This document shows positions 25,769 through 34,900 of a stretch of 64,000 bases of DNA, one piece after another. Both the position numbers and the translations under genes were made by a program. The notes below the pieces were generated by a model. It was given only the letters and a program-made list of their open reading frames with translations, ran no database searches and was not told the origin of the DNA. This DNA comes from Pseudomonadota bacterium (GTDB taxonomy: Bacteria > Pseudomonadota > Gammaproteobacteria > Burkholderiales > Burkholderiaceae_C): positions 62,001-126,000 of the forward strand of contig JAFEEG010000011.1 of NCBI GenBank assembly GCA_018241225.1, read 5' to 3'. Position 1 is the first letter of the stretch, and each line of letters opens with the position of its first letter.

Positions 25769-26168
25769 GTCATCTCTCCTTCAGGTTCGACGGGCGGCCG
25801 ATTCACTTGGACTACCTACCAACCAACCTCGAAGCGGCGCAGCCGCCCAGAAAACGCCGATCAGGTCGCACTGGCAGCGAAATGGTCTGCAGGCCCGGGC
25901 ACGGCAGGAGATCGATGCAAGCGACTGCCCGCCAACGTTGGCAAACAAAAGACTTCACTGGGAGATGCGGCGCGAAATGCTACGCGCTTGCATGGCGAAG
26001 ACAAGCCCTGGCATACCCACTCGGGATGAGAATAAAGGAGGCGACATCGCGCGTTGTTTCGCTGGTCCAACGGCGCCGGTCCAACGCGCTCATTCTTTTG
26101 CTTACATCAGCAAAAGAATGTTAAAAATCTCGAAAACATTCCGATCCCGGAGAGGTGGAGATTCCCGC
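25769..26168 (+). other. 400-bp intergenic region carrying the leader of the amino-acid binding protein
   Basis: No convincing gene is seen: the open frames across it have no homology pattern, no ribosome-binding site and no plausible start. The first 300 bp are featureless. The last 80 bp are clearly more AT-rich and contain the overlapping inverted repeats listed separately, followed by GGTGGAG before the binding-protein ATG. A promoter for that gene must be here; one for the minus-strand GYD gene may lie at its left end. Confidence 0.5.
26091..26141 (+). promoter_or_regulatory. Two mutually exclusive stem-loops in the leader of the amino-acid binding protein gene
   Basis: CATTCTTTTGC (26091-26101) pairs perfectly with GCAAAAGAATG (26110-26120). 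The segment GAATGTT (26116-26122) can instead pair with AACATTC (26135-26141). Both structures need GAATG 26116-26120, so they cannot form together. They end 27 bp before the start codon at 26169. This could be an attenuator or anti-attenuator, or on DNA a three-box operator (CATTC/GAATG/CATTC). Confidence 0.5.
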
Positions 26169-27071
26169 ATGCCGACCTTGCTGACCGATTCGCTCCGGCG
26201 TCTTCTGACTGCCGCAGCTGTTCCTCTTGCCGCGCTGGCGTGCAGCACGCAGGCCAACGCCCAAGCCACCTTTGAGAAGATCGCGGCGCGCCACCAGATC
26301 AACGTCGGCTATCGCAACGACTCGGCACCCTTTTCCTATGCCGGGCGCAACAAGAAGCCGGTGGGCTACAGCATCGATGTATGCGAGGCGGTCACGGCGC
26401 GAATGGCCGAGCGGCTGGGCATGAAGGACTTGCGCGTGAACTACGTGCCCATCGAGGTGGACCGGGTCATCACCTTCGTGAAGAACGGCTCGGTGGACAT
26501 GCTGTGCGCCAACACCACCGACACGGCGGAGCGCCGCGACCAGGTTGCCTTCTCGCGGCCGATCTTCATCGACCACGTGGGCGTCATGGTTCGCAAGAAG
26601 GACGGCATCGCCAAGCTGGACCAGCTGGCCGGCAAGCAGCTGGTGGCCATCCGGTCCACCACGGCCGTGAAGGCCGTGGAAGACGTCGGCCAGGCCAAGT
26701 CGCTGGGCTGGAAGGTCGAGGGCGCGCTCAACCCGGACGCCGCGCTCGGCCAACTCCAACTGGGCTGGGCCCAGGGCTATGCACGCGATGCAGTGCAGCT
26801 GGCAATGCAGCTGGCCGACCTGAAGGACGCGGACCAGTACGCGCTGCTTCCCGACTCGCTCTCCAGCGAGCCCATCGCCATCGCCTTTCGCAAGGACGAC
26901 GTGGCAATGCGCGAACTGGTCGACGGCGCCATTGCCGACGCGGGTGCCTCCGGCAAGGCGGCGGCCTGGTACGACAAGTGGTTCATGCGCCCGATTCCGA
27001 TGGGCCAGGCGAACAAGGCCCTGGGCCTCCCGATGTCGCCGGAGCTGAAGGCAGCGCTGGCAGCGCGATAA
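26169..27071 (+). CDS. Polar amino-acid ABC transporter periplasmic binding protein (GltI-like)
   Basis: Periplasmic binding protein of the SBP_bac_3 family, nearest to glutamate/aspartate receptors. Seen: a signal peptide (MPTLLTDSLRRLLTAAAVPL to QANAQA), then INVGYRNDSAPFSYAGRNKK, VGYSIDVCEAVTARMAERL, VDMLCANTTDTAERRDQVAFS and FIDHVGVMVRKKDGI. The Arg and Thr/Asp residues of the ligand site (NTTDTAERR) are present. It is 300 aa. The start at 26169 is set by GGTGGAG 8-9 bp upstream. No permease or ATPase gene adjoins, so it is an orphan receptor or partners with genes elsewhere. Its leader has unusual alternative hairpins. Confidence 0.83.
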   Translation: MPTLLTDSLRRLLTAAAVPLAALACSTQANAQATFEKIAARHQINVGYRNDSAPFSYAGRNKKPVGYSIDVCEAVTARMAERLGMKDLRVNYVPIEVDRVITFVKNGSVDMLCANTTDTAERRDQVAFSRPIFIDHVGVMVRKKDGIAKLDQLAGKQLVAIRSTTAVKAVEDVGQAKSLGWKVEGALNPDAALGQLQLGWAQGYARDAVQLAMQLADLKDADQYALLPDSLSSEPIAIAFRKDDVAMRELVDGAIADAGASGKAAAWYDKWFMRPIPMGQANKALGLPMSPELKAALAAR

Positions 27072-27093
27072 GCGCGCCCGAGCTGCCGCCAGG

Positions 27094-27759
27094 CTAGTGC
27101 GGCATCGCCATGGCGCGCGCCGCCTGCAGGATCACTTCTTCGGAGGGCAGCTTGCCGATGCCGGCCAGCCCTTCTTCCTGGCACTCGATGTCCACCCAGC
27201 GCACGATGCCGTCGCGGTCGATCATGTACAGCGCCTTGAGCTGTGGCCATTGGCGCTCGATGTCGGCCTGGTCGTTGGGGGTGCCGGTGTAGCCGTCCTC
27301 GACGGTGAGCTTGGCCGACAGTTCCTGCAGGTGCATGGGCTCTGGCAGGTCGCCGAACGGGTTCACACGCACCTCGCCCAGGGCCTGCAGCATCTCCGGC
27401 GTGGGTTCGGGCTTGGGCACGCGGAAGGCGCGGTGAATGCTCAACGCCGGGTCCGACGCGAGCCGCAGCCGCGTGGGCCTGAACTTGAAGTACACGCGTG
27501 CATGCACCGGGTCGGTGGCCACCACCGCCAGGCTCTGCACGCCCAGCGCCTTGAGCTTGTCTTCCATGGCGCCCAGCTGCACCAGCTGGCGGCGGCAGAA
27601 GGGGCACCACAGGCCCACCATCAGCGCCAGGAACAGGTTGGTCTTGCCGCGGTAGTCGCCCAGCGTGACGGGGCCGGGGCCATCCACGGCGGGCAACTCG
27701 AATTCAGGGGCTGGCTCGCCGGGGGACACCGGCATGGCCATCATCGTTGCGGAGGACAT
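27094..27759 (-). CDS. AhpC/TSA-family redoxin
   Basis: Thioredoxin-fold peroxiredoxin-like protein, 221 aa. Seen: PGEPAPEFELPAVDGPGPVT, the active-site region FLALMVGLWCPFCRRQL (a CxxC at the position of the peroxidatic Cys), VVATDPVHARVYFKFRP, and ALYMIDRDGIVRWVDIECQE late. It resembles cytosolic TlpA/AhpC-like redoxins; no signal peptide is visible. Substrate and reductant are unknown. AGGAG lies upstream of the ATG. The start is only 10 bp downstream of the nucleotide-cyclase stop on the same strand, so the two genes are probably co-transcribed, an unusual pairing. Confidence 0.8.
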   Translation of the reverse strand: MSSATMMAMPVSPGEPAPEFELPAVDGPGPVTLGDYRGKTNLFLALMVGLWCPFCRRQLVQLGAMEDKLKALGVQSLAVVATDPVHARVYFKFRPTRLRLASDPALSIHRAFRVPKPEPTPEMLQALGEVRVNPFGDLPEPMHLQELSAKLTVEDGYTGTPNDQADIERQWPQLKALYMIDRDGIVRWVDIECQEEGLAGIGKLPSEEVILQAARAMAMPH

Positions 27760-27769
27760 CTCGACTCTC

Positions 27770-30700
27770 CTAGCAAAGGAAGGGAAGCACCATCAGGGCG
27801 TCGGGCTCCAGGCCGGCGCTCTCGCACAGCGCCTGGGCCTTGGCCAACCAGGCTTCGGCCTCATCGGGCCGCCCGGCGTCCAGGTACAGCGTAGCCAAAC
27901 CGTCGTAGCAAGGGAAGAGCAATTGCGGCTCGGCCACCTGCTCGGCCAGCTGCAATGCCTCCTGATACGCGGTGAAGGCGCTGCGGTGGTCGCCATGGCA
28001 CTGGTGGATCTGGCCCAGCACGATCAGCGGCACGGCCAGGTGGTCGACCAGGCCCAGGCGCCGATCCAGCTGCACCGCGGCCTGCGCGGCCTCGATGCCT
28101 TCGGCCTCGCAGCGGTTGGTCAGCGCGCAGTAGGCCACCGCCAGGTTGGCGTACAGGCGCGACTGAAATGCCAGGTCACCCACCTTGCGCGCGGTTTCCA
28201 GCCCGCGCAGGCAAGTCTCGATGCTGCGCTGCGGATCGAGGCTGGCGTAGAGCACGCCCAGGTTGGTGTATCCGCGGCAGGTGGCCTGCAACTGCTCCAG
28301 CGCTTCGGCCTGAGCCAGGCTGCGTTCGATTTCCTGCACGGCTTCTTCCAGGCGGCCCAGGCGCGCCAGGGCCACGCCCAGGGTGTTGCCGGCTTCGGCC
28401 CGCACGATGGTGGCGGCGCGTTCGGCATCGGGCACGTCGCCGCTTGATTCGCTGCCGCCTTCGTGCACGGGCACTTCGGCCAGCGCACGCTGCGCCCAGG
28501 CCAGCGCGCCCGCGTTGTCGCCCGCACGAAAAGCCAGCCGGCCCAGCTCCTGGAACAGGTGTGCCCGCTCGATCGCGTCGCCGGTGTCTCCCAAGCAGGC
28601 CAGGCCTTCGTTGAAGCAGGCCGCGGCACGCTCGCGCTCGCCCGATTCCCAGTGCAGGCCACCGGTCTTGCGCAGCACGCGCGCCACGCGCACCGGGTCG
28701 CCGGCCTGCGTGCTCGACAAGGCCTGGCGGATGGCGTCGTAGTGCGCCAGCGCCTCGTCGCGGCGACCGGCCAGGCCCTGCAGGTCGGCCAGGCGCTCGC
28801 GTGCGTCGAGCCGGGCCCGGCGGGCATCGTCACTGGTGCCTGCCTCCTTTTGCTCGAGCGTCGAGAGCGCGCGCTGGTAGTGGCGCTGCGCGTCTTCATT
28901 GGCATACACGGCGCGTGCCCAGTCGCCCGCAGCCAGCAGGTAACGGGCGCCGCGCAGCTTGTCGGGCGAGAGGCTCCAGTGGTGGCCCAGGGCCTCCAGT
29001 TCGGCCAGCCGCCGCGGCGCGCGCGCTTCGTCCTGCTCCAGCGCCTGCCCGGCGCGGCCGTGCAGTTCGCTGCGCCTGGCCAGCAAGAGGTTCTGGTAGG
29101 CCACTTCGTGCAGCAACGCATGGGTGAAGCGCCAGCGCTCGCCGCCGGTGCGGCCGAGCAGGCCCGCACCCGTCAGCCGCGACAGCGCGGCCTCGATGGC
29201 AGCGGGCGCCGCACCGGCAACGCGCTGCAACAGCGCGGCGCTGAACTCCATGCCCAGCACGGCGGCCTCCTGCAGCGCGCGTCGATCGTCGGCACCCAGG
29301 CGATCCAGGCGCGAGAGCAGCAGGCCATACAGCGTGGCCGGCACGTCGGCGGCTGCGCTGCCCGGCGCGCATTGCCAGCGATCGCCCACGCGCAGCAGCT
29401 GCCCGGCCTCGGCCAGGCTGCGCAGGATTTCCTCCACGAACAGCGGATTGCCGCCCGCGCGCTGCGCCACCAGTTCGCGCAAAGGCCCCAGGTGTGCGTC
29501 GCCGTCGGCCCCCAGCAACAGATCGACCAGGCTGTGCGTCTGCTCGGCCTGCAGCGGCGCCAGCAGCACCTGCGTCTGGCCGGCGCGGGTGGCCTGCACC
29601 GTGCGCGCGTCCGGGCGCTGCGACAGCACCAGCATCAGGCGGCGGTCGGCCAGCTCGTCGATCAGATCCGCCAGCAGCTCGACCGAGGCGGCGTCGGCCC
29701 AATGCACGTCGTCCAGCACGATCACCAGCGGTTGCTGCGCCAGCCGCAGTTCGAGCAGCGCCCGCGCTGCCAGGTGGATCTGGCGCTGCAACTGCTCGGG
29801 CTCGATGTCGGCCGGGCGCACTTGCTGCAGGCCCAGCAGGTAGTCGAGCACGCGCACCACCGCCTCCGACTCGGCGGCGTCGGCGCCCAGCGCCTGCAGG
29901 CCCTGCAGCAGCTTGCGCTGCGCCACGGCCAGCGAGTCGTGCTGCTCGACCTGGTAGGCATCGCGAAACAGCGCGCCGAAGCTGCCGTAGGTGGGCTCGC
30001 CCATCGACGAGCAACTGGCCCGGCGCACGCTGGTCATGGCCAGCGGCTCGCTGCGTTGCGACTGCAGCTGCGCAAAGAATTCGGCCAGCAGGCGCGACTT
30101 GCCCGCGCCGGCCTCGCCCGAAAGGCACACCAGCTGCGCGCGTCCGGCCTGCATCGCGTCGAAGGCGGCGAGCAGTTGCGCTATCTGCACCTCGCGCCCC
30201 ACCAGCCGTGCGCTCAGCCCCATGTCGGCCAGCCCGCGCGGCGACGCATGCGCCGCGTCGCTGCGCAATCCGGTCACGCAGAACACCTGCATGGGCTGCG
30301 CCTTGCCGCGCAGCGCCAGCTCCGCCGCCGGACCGAACTCGAAGCGATGCTGCGCCAGCGCGCGCGTGGCGCCCGACACCAGCACCGTGCCCGGCTCGGC
30401 CGCGCTGAGCAGGCGCGAGGCGGTGTTGACCGTATCGCCCGTCACCGCATAGGTGCCGCCGGCGCCGCTGCCCAGGCTGCCGGCCACCACCGAGCCGGTG
30501 TGCACGCCGATGTGCAGCGTCACGCCGCGCGACAGCCGCAGCGCCCACTGCTCGCTCAGCGCGTGGACGCCGGCCAGCATGGCCAGTGCCGCATCGATGG
30601 CGCGCACCGGGTCGTCCTCGTGCGCATGCGGCGCGCCGAACACCGCCATGACCGCATCGCCCACGAACTTCTCGACAAAGCCGTCGTAGCGCGCCACCGC

Positions 30701-31057
30701 TTGAGCCATCACTTCGAACAACGCGTTCTGGAATGCGCGCAGCGTTTCCGGGTCGAGTCCTTCGGCCAGCGATGTGAAGCCGGTGAGATCGGCAAAGAGA
30801 ACCGTGACCAGCCGCCGGTCTGCCGCCTGCGCCTCGTTGTCGTTGGCCGCTGCCTGCACCGGGGCGGCGGCGGGTTGCTCCTGCGCCAGGCCGCAGCGCG
30901 GGCAGAACGCGAAGCCGGCGTCGATCGCCTGTCCGCAGCCACGGCACGCCAGGCCCGCTCGCCGCCCGCAGCGCTGGCAAAACGATGCCCCCGGCAGCAA
31001 AGCGCTGCCGCAACCGGCGCAGGAGGCAGGCAGGGTTGCCGACATGGCGATTGCCAT
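27770..31057 (-). CDS. Class III nucleotide cyclase / AAA ATPase / TPR regulator
   Basis: Large cytoplasmic signalling protein (about 1095 aa). Seen in order: a double zinc ribbon, residues 13-55 (CAGCG, FCQRCG, CRGCG, FCPRCG); a class III cyclase domain, about 80-260, with metal aspartates in LFADLTGF (Asp90) and GDAVMAVFG (Asp134), Lys130 of EKFVGD as expected for adenine recognition, and VTGDTVNTASRLL holding the transition-state Asn and Arg; an AAA_16 ATPase with Walker A LSGEAGAGKSRLL (about 315) and Walker B VIVLDDVHWAD (about 447); then alpha-helical TPR-like repeats from about 700 to the end. The residues predict an active adenylyl cyclase. The ATG at 31057 or 31045 could be used. It is divergent from the large operon and may sense or regulate it. 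Confidence 0.87.
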   Translation of the reverse strand: MAIAMSATLPASCAGCGSALLPGASFCQRCGRRAGLACRGCGQAIDAGFAFCPRCGLAQEQPAAAPVQAAANDNEAQAADRRLVTVLFADLTGFTSLAEGLDPETLRAFQNALFEVMAQAVARYDGFVEKFVGDAVMAVFGAPHAHEDDPVRAIDAALAMLAGVHALSEQWALRLSRGVTLHIGVHTGSVVAGSLGSGAGGTYAVTGDTVNTASRLLSAAEPGTVLVSGATRALAQHRFEFGPAAELALRGKAQPMQVFCVTGLRSDAAHASPRGLADMGLSARLVGREVQIAQLLAAFDAMQAGRAQLVCLSGEAGAGKSRLLAEFFAQLQSQRSEPLAMTSVRRASCSSMGEPTYGSFGALFRDAYQVEQHDSLAVAQRKLLQGLQALGADAAESEAVVRVLDYLLGLQQVRPADIEPEQLQRQIHLAARALLELRLAQQPLVIVLDDVHWADAASVELLADLIDELADRRLMLVLSQRPDARTVQATRAGQTQVLLAPLQAEQTHSLVDLLLGADGDAHLGPLRELVAQRAGGNPLFVEEILRSLAEAGQLLRVGDRWQCAPGSAAADVPATLYGLLLSRLDRLGADDRRALQEAAVLGMEFSAALLQRVAGAAPAAIEAALSRLTGAGLLGRTGGERWRFTHALLHEVAYQNLLLARRSELHGRAGQALEQDEARAPRRLAELEALGHHWSLSPDKLRGARYLLAAGDWARAVYANEDAQRHYQRALSTLEQKEAGTSDDARRARLDARERLADLQGLAGRRDEALAHYDAIRQALSSTQAGDPVRVARVLRKTGGLHWESGERERAAACFNEGLACLGDTGDAIERAHLFQELGRLAFRAGDNAGALAWAQRALAEVPVHEGGSESSGDVPDAERAATIVRAEAGNTLGVALARLGRLEEAVQEIERSLAQAEALEQLQATCRGYTNLGVLYASLDPQRSIETCLRGLETARKVGDLAFQSRLYANLAVAYCALTNRCEAEGIEAAQAAVQLDRRLGLVDHLAVPLIVLGQIHQCHGDHRSAFTAYQEALQLAEQVAEPQLLFPCYDGLATLYLDAGRPDEAEAWLAKAQALCESAGLEPDALMVLPFLC

Positions 31058-31292
31058 CGTGCGCCTGTTTGGGCGCGGACGCCAGCCGGCCGTTGCGTCC
31101 ACGGCCAAGCCGAATGGCAGTGTGCCCATAGGCCGATGCGCGGGCACCTTCAACAAGCCACAAGTGATATTGCGCCGGCGGCGATTGTTCCGTGCAATGC
31201 GCCACGCGCGTTTTCGCGCCGTGCCGCCCGTTCCCAGAGAAGCGAGCGGCCCCTTCCACTACGAAAAGAACGTTGGATGGAGGAGACCCGCC

Positions 31293-31913
31293 ATGACGGA
31301 CAGCGTTGCGCCGGAATACGCGCGCTTCATCGCCGATGAACGCCATGCCAAGAGGCTGGAGGCCGTTGCCCGCCCCATGCCCGAGGGCGAAGTGCTCAAG
31401 CCGGTGTCGCTCAAGGGCGAGCAGGCGGCCCAGTTCCTGCGCGTGGCTGCGAAGCGCGCCAGCGGCCTGTTTCGCCCGAGCCGCCACACCGAGGTGGTCT
31501 GGGTGCAGGGCGACAGCGAACTCGCGGTAAGCCTCACCGGCCTGAACGTGCAGCTCACCGAAGGCCTGATCCGCGTGACCATGCCGGTGCGCTGCGACCA
31601 GACGGGCAGCGTGAACATCGAGGTTGTGTTTGCCGTGGGCAGCGCCAAGCAGCCCTCGGGCCTGTACGCATCCACCTTCCGGCGGCCCATCGGCCCGGCC
31701 GTCATCGTCGACACCTGGGGCGAGGCGCTGGTGGCCTTTGCGTGGCAGGGTGTGCTGGGCATGGTCACCGGCATTGCCGGTGCCGTGGGCAAGGACGCCC
31801 GCGGCAACGTGATGGTGCCGGCCGAGCTCAACGCCGACAAGGGCGTGCTGCAGATCGTGCCGATGGCGCGGCATCGCTTTGCCGGATCGAGCGGACTCAA
31901 GGCCACATCATGA
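31293..31913 (+). CDS. First gene of the DUF6603-type operon, protein of unknown function
   Basis: A 206-aa soluble protein that I do not recognise. Seen: a helical N-terminus (VAPEYARFIADERHAKRLEA), then a beta-rich region with regularly alternating hydrophobics (SELAVSLTGLNVQLTEGLIR, VTMPVRCDQTGSVNIEVVFA), and GLYASTFRRPIGPAVIVDTWGEALVAFAWQ. No signal peptide, no cysteine-rich motif and no catalytic pattern are visible. The start is secure: GGAGGAG lies 8 bp upstream of ATG 31293. The end overlaps the giant gene by 4 bp (ATGA). It is therefore the promoter-proximal member of a seven-gene unit and could be a small structural or chaperone subunit. That is inference only. Confidence 0.7.
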   Translation: MTDSVAPEYARFIADERHAKRLEAVARPMPEGEVLKPVSLKGEQAAQFLRVAAKRASGLFRPSRHTEVVWVQGDSELAVSLTGLNVQLTEGLIRVTMPVRCDQTGSVNIEVVFAVGSAKQPSGLYASTFRRPIGPAVIVDTWGEALVAFAWQGVLGMVTGIAGAVGKDARGNVMVPAELNADKGVLQIVPMARHRFAGSSGLKATS

Positions 31914-34900
31914 GCTTTGCCACCGACGACCTGGGCGTGCTCGGCAACCTGGCCGAAGCACTGGGCATCTTCGAAGACGGCCAGCCGAACCCGGGGTGGT
32001 TCGGCCAGCCGGAGGCATCGCTCAAGAGGATGCTCTCCAACCCCGAGCAACGCGCCGCGCTGATCGCCTTCGTGGACGAGGCCATGGGCGGCGCCGACCG
32101 CAGCACCGACCCGCGCGGCGTGGTGTGGCTGCCCATCGTGCACATCGACGATCCCGACCTCACGGTGTCGATCACGGTGGACGAGCACGCAGCCGACAAC
32201 ACGCTGCACATCGGCGTTGCGTTGTCGGTGCACACCAGCGGCGCGGTCGAGTCCAACAGCTCGCTGGCCGTGCCGCTGTTCCGTGCCAAGAAGGACGGAG
32301 GGGCCAACGTCTCCAACGCGCTGCTGCTGGGCGCCCAGGGCGGGCGCATCCGCCTGGCGACCGAGATCGTCATCGACAGCGGCGCGCCCGTGCCCGGCCA
32401 GGCGCGGCTGGGCGCCATCGGCATCGAGGTGGACCTGCCCACGTACGGCGGCATGCCGAAGGAGCCGGACCCGGTGTTCGGCCTCAGCCTCACCGGCTTC
32501 CAGCTGCCCGGCGCCACCAGCCCGCGCGACATCCGCGTGGCCGCCGACGGCGTGGACGAGCTGGACGACGCGCTGCTCGACCTGGTGCTGGCGCTGGTGA
32601 AGTCGCAGGCCGATTCGCAGCCCGCCAATTCGGTGATCGCGGCCATCGGCGGCATGCTGGGCCTCAAGAGCGGCGATGCCATTCCCGACTTCCCGATCAC
32701 GCTGCTGCCCACGCAGGGCGTGCAGGCCATTGCCAACTGGCTGCACGGGCTGATCACCAACGATGCCAGCCGCAACCAGTGGCTGGGCTACCTGGCGCGG
32801 CTGTTCGGCGTGTCGCCGCCCGCGCCGGGCAACCCGGTGAGCTTCGCCCTGGGCGGCGGCGCCGCGCTGCAGGTGAACCTGCGCGTGGACACCGGCCCCA
32901 CCGGCAACGCGCGCCTCACGCCCACGCTGGGCCTGGTGCTGGGCGACGCCAGCAAGCGCGTGGAAGCGCGCGCCGACCTGTTCGACGTCGACCTGGTCAC
33001 CGGTGCCGCGCGCGCGCTGCCGCAGTTCGGCGTATGGGCCGCGGCCGGCAACGCAGGTGCGCGCGTGCTCGACGTGGCCGGCCCGCCCATCGCGAGGGCC
33101 GACACGCTGCGCGTTGGCTTCGCGCTCGATGCGCAGCGGCGCCTGACCTTCGTGCTGGCCGCCGACAACGTGGTGCTGGGCGCGCACAGCTATCCGACGC
33201 TGGACCTCACCTCGCCCGACGCGGTGATGGACGCAGTGGGCAACACCGTCAGTGACGTGGCGGCGCAGCTGCTGGGCAACCTGGGCGGTGCGCTGCCCGC
33301 GGTGCGGCTGCTCATCGGCCTGGATGCGCCTGCGGGCGTCACGGCCATCACGCTGCCCGCGCTGATGACCAACCCGGTCGACGCCATCAGCGGCTACTGG
33401 CAGCAGCTGTTTGCCGCCGCGGGCTCGACCGCCACGCAGGTGCTGGCGCAGCTGCGCAACCTCATTGCCGATGCGGGCTCCGCCGCCTCGGCCATCCTGG
33501 GCACCGGCAGCCCGCTCGACCCGTGGCGGGTGCCGCTCATCGGACCCCTGGCGCTGGAGTTCAGCGCCGACGGCCCCGTGCTGTCCATCGGCCTGGCCGT
33601 GGGCACCAGCGTGGACCAGCTGGGCCAGCGCTGCACCGTGGTCGAGACACGCATTGCCGCCACGCTGGCCACGCTGAACCTGCAGGCCAAGACCGCGAGC
33701 CTGCTGCCCGGCGTGGAGGGCGTGCTCTCGGCACGCGAGCGCGGCGTCAATCCGCCGCGCGTCACGCTGGCGCTGGCCGACGGCACGGCGCTCACCGCGC
33801 GCGGCGTGGGCCTGCGCCTGGGCTGGACACCGGCCGGCGGCATGGCGGCCAGCGTGGCCGCGCCAGACCTGCAGCTGATGCTGGGCGACCTGGGCGTGCC
33901 CATCGCCATGCCGGAGATCGGCGCGGACGGCAACGTCACGCTGCCACCGGTGGCCTGGGACGGCGTGGAGGCCCTGGTCGGCTACCTGGGCCAGCTGCTG
34001 GGCGGCACCTTCGGCGACACCGTCAGGTCGCTGGGCTGGAACATCGACGCACCGCGCACCGCCGGCACGCTCGACGCCGACGTGCGGCTGCGCCTGGCCG
34101 ACCTGGTGGCCAACCCCGCGCAGGCGCTGGCCGACTGGCTGCCGCAGCTGGCGCTTGGCGAAGCCGGGCCCGAGGTGCTGTCGCTGCTGTGCGACCTGTT
34201 CGCCGGCAGCGGCGACAACCTGGGCATCGTCGCGGGCAGCGGCCATCCGGACGACCCGTACCGCCTGGCCATTGCCGATGGCCTGCCCAACATCGCCGTG
34301 TGGCTGCCGCCTGCCGGGCTGGAGCCGCGTGTCGTCGCCGCGCCCGAGTCCATTCGGCGCTGGCGGCCCGGCGACGACGGCCTGCCGCCCGAGGCCCTGG
34401 CCGCTGGCCTGGAAGCCGAGGCCGGCGTGGCCACCGATGTGCGCGAGCTGGTGCAGGACCGCGACGTGGTCGGCGGCCTCACCGCGCTGGCGCTGCGCTG
34501 GGTGGGTGGCGACGGGCGCATTGCGCCGCCGGCCGCCGCGCCGACGGGCGTGAACGTGGAGCTTGCCGGCTTCGGCGCCGGCCAGCTGCTGGGCCAGCTC
34601 GACCTGCAGGACCTGATCGGCCGCGTGCCGACCACCACCGTGTACATCGCGCTCGGTGCCAACGCGTGGCCCGTGGCGCCCGCTGGCCGGCGCGTGGACC
34701 TGAGCACGCCGCACCTGGACGCATCGATGTTCGCCGCGCCGGTGGCGGCCACCGGCGACTGGTTCGTCGCCCTGGGTGGCCGCGCCGACTGCCGCGCCGC
34801 CGCGAGCGCCACCGACGGCACACCCGAGCAGGCCGCGCGCCTGGCCCGCGTGCTCGATGCCCTGGCCGGCGTGAGCAACGACATCGCCGTGGTGGCGGTT

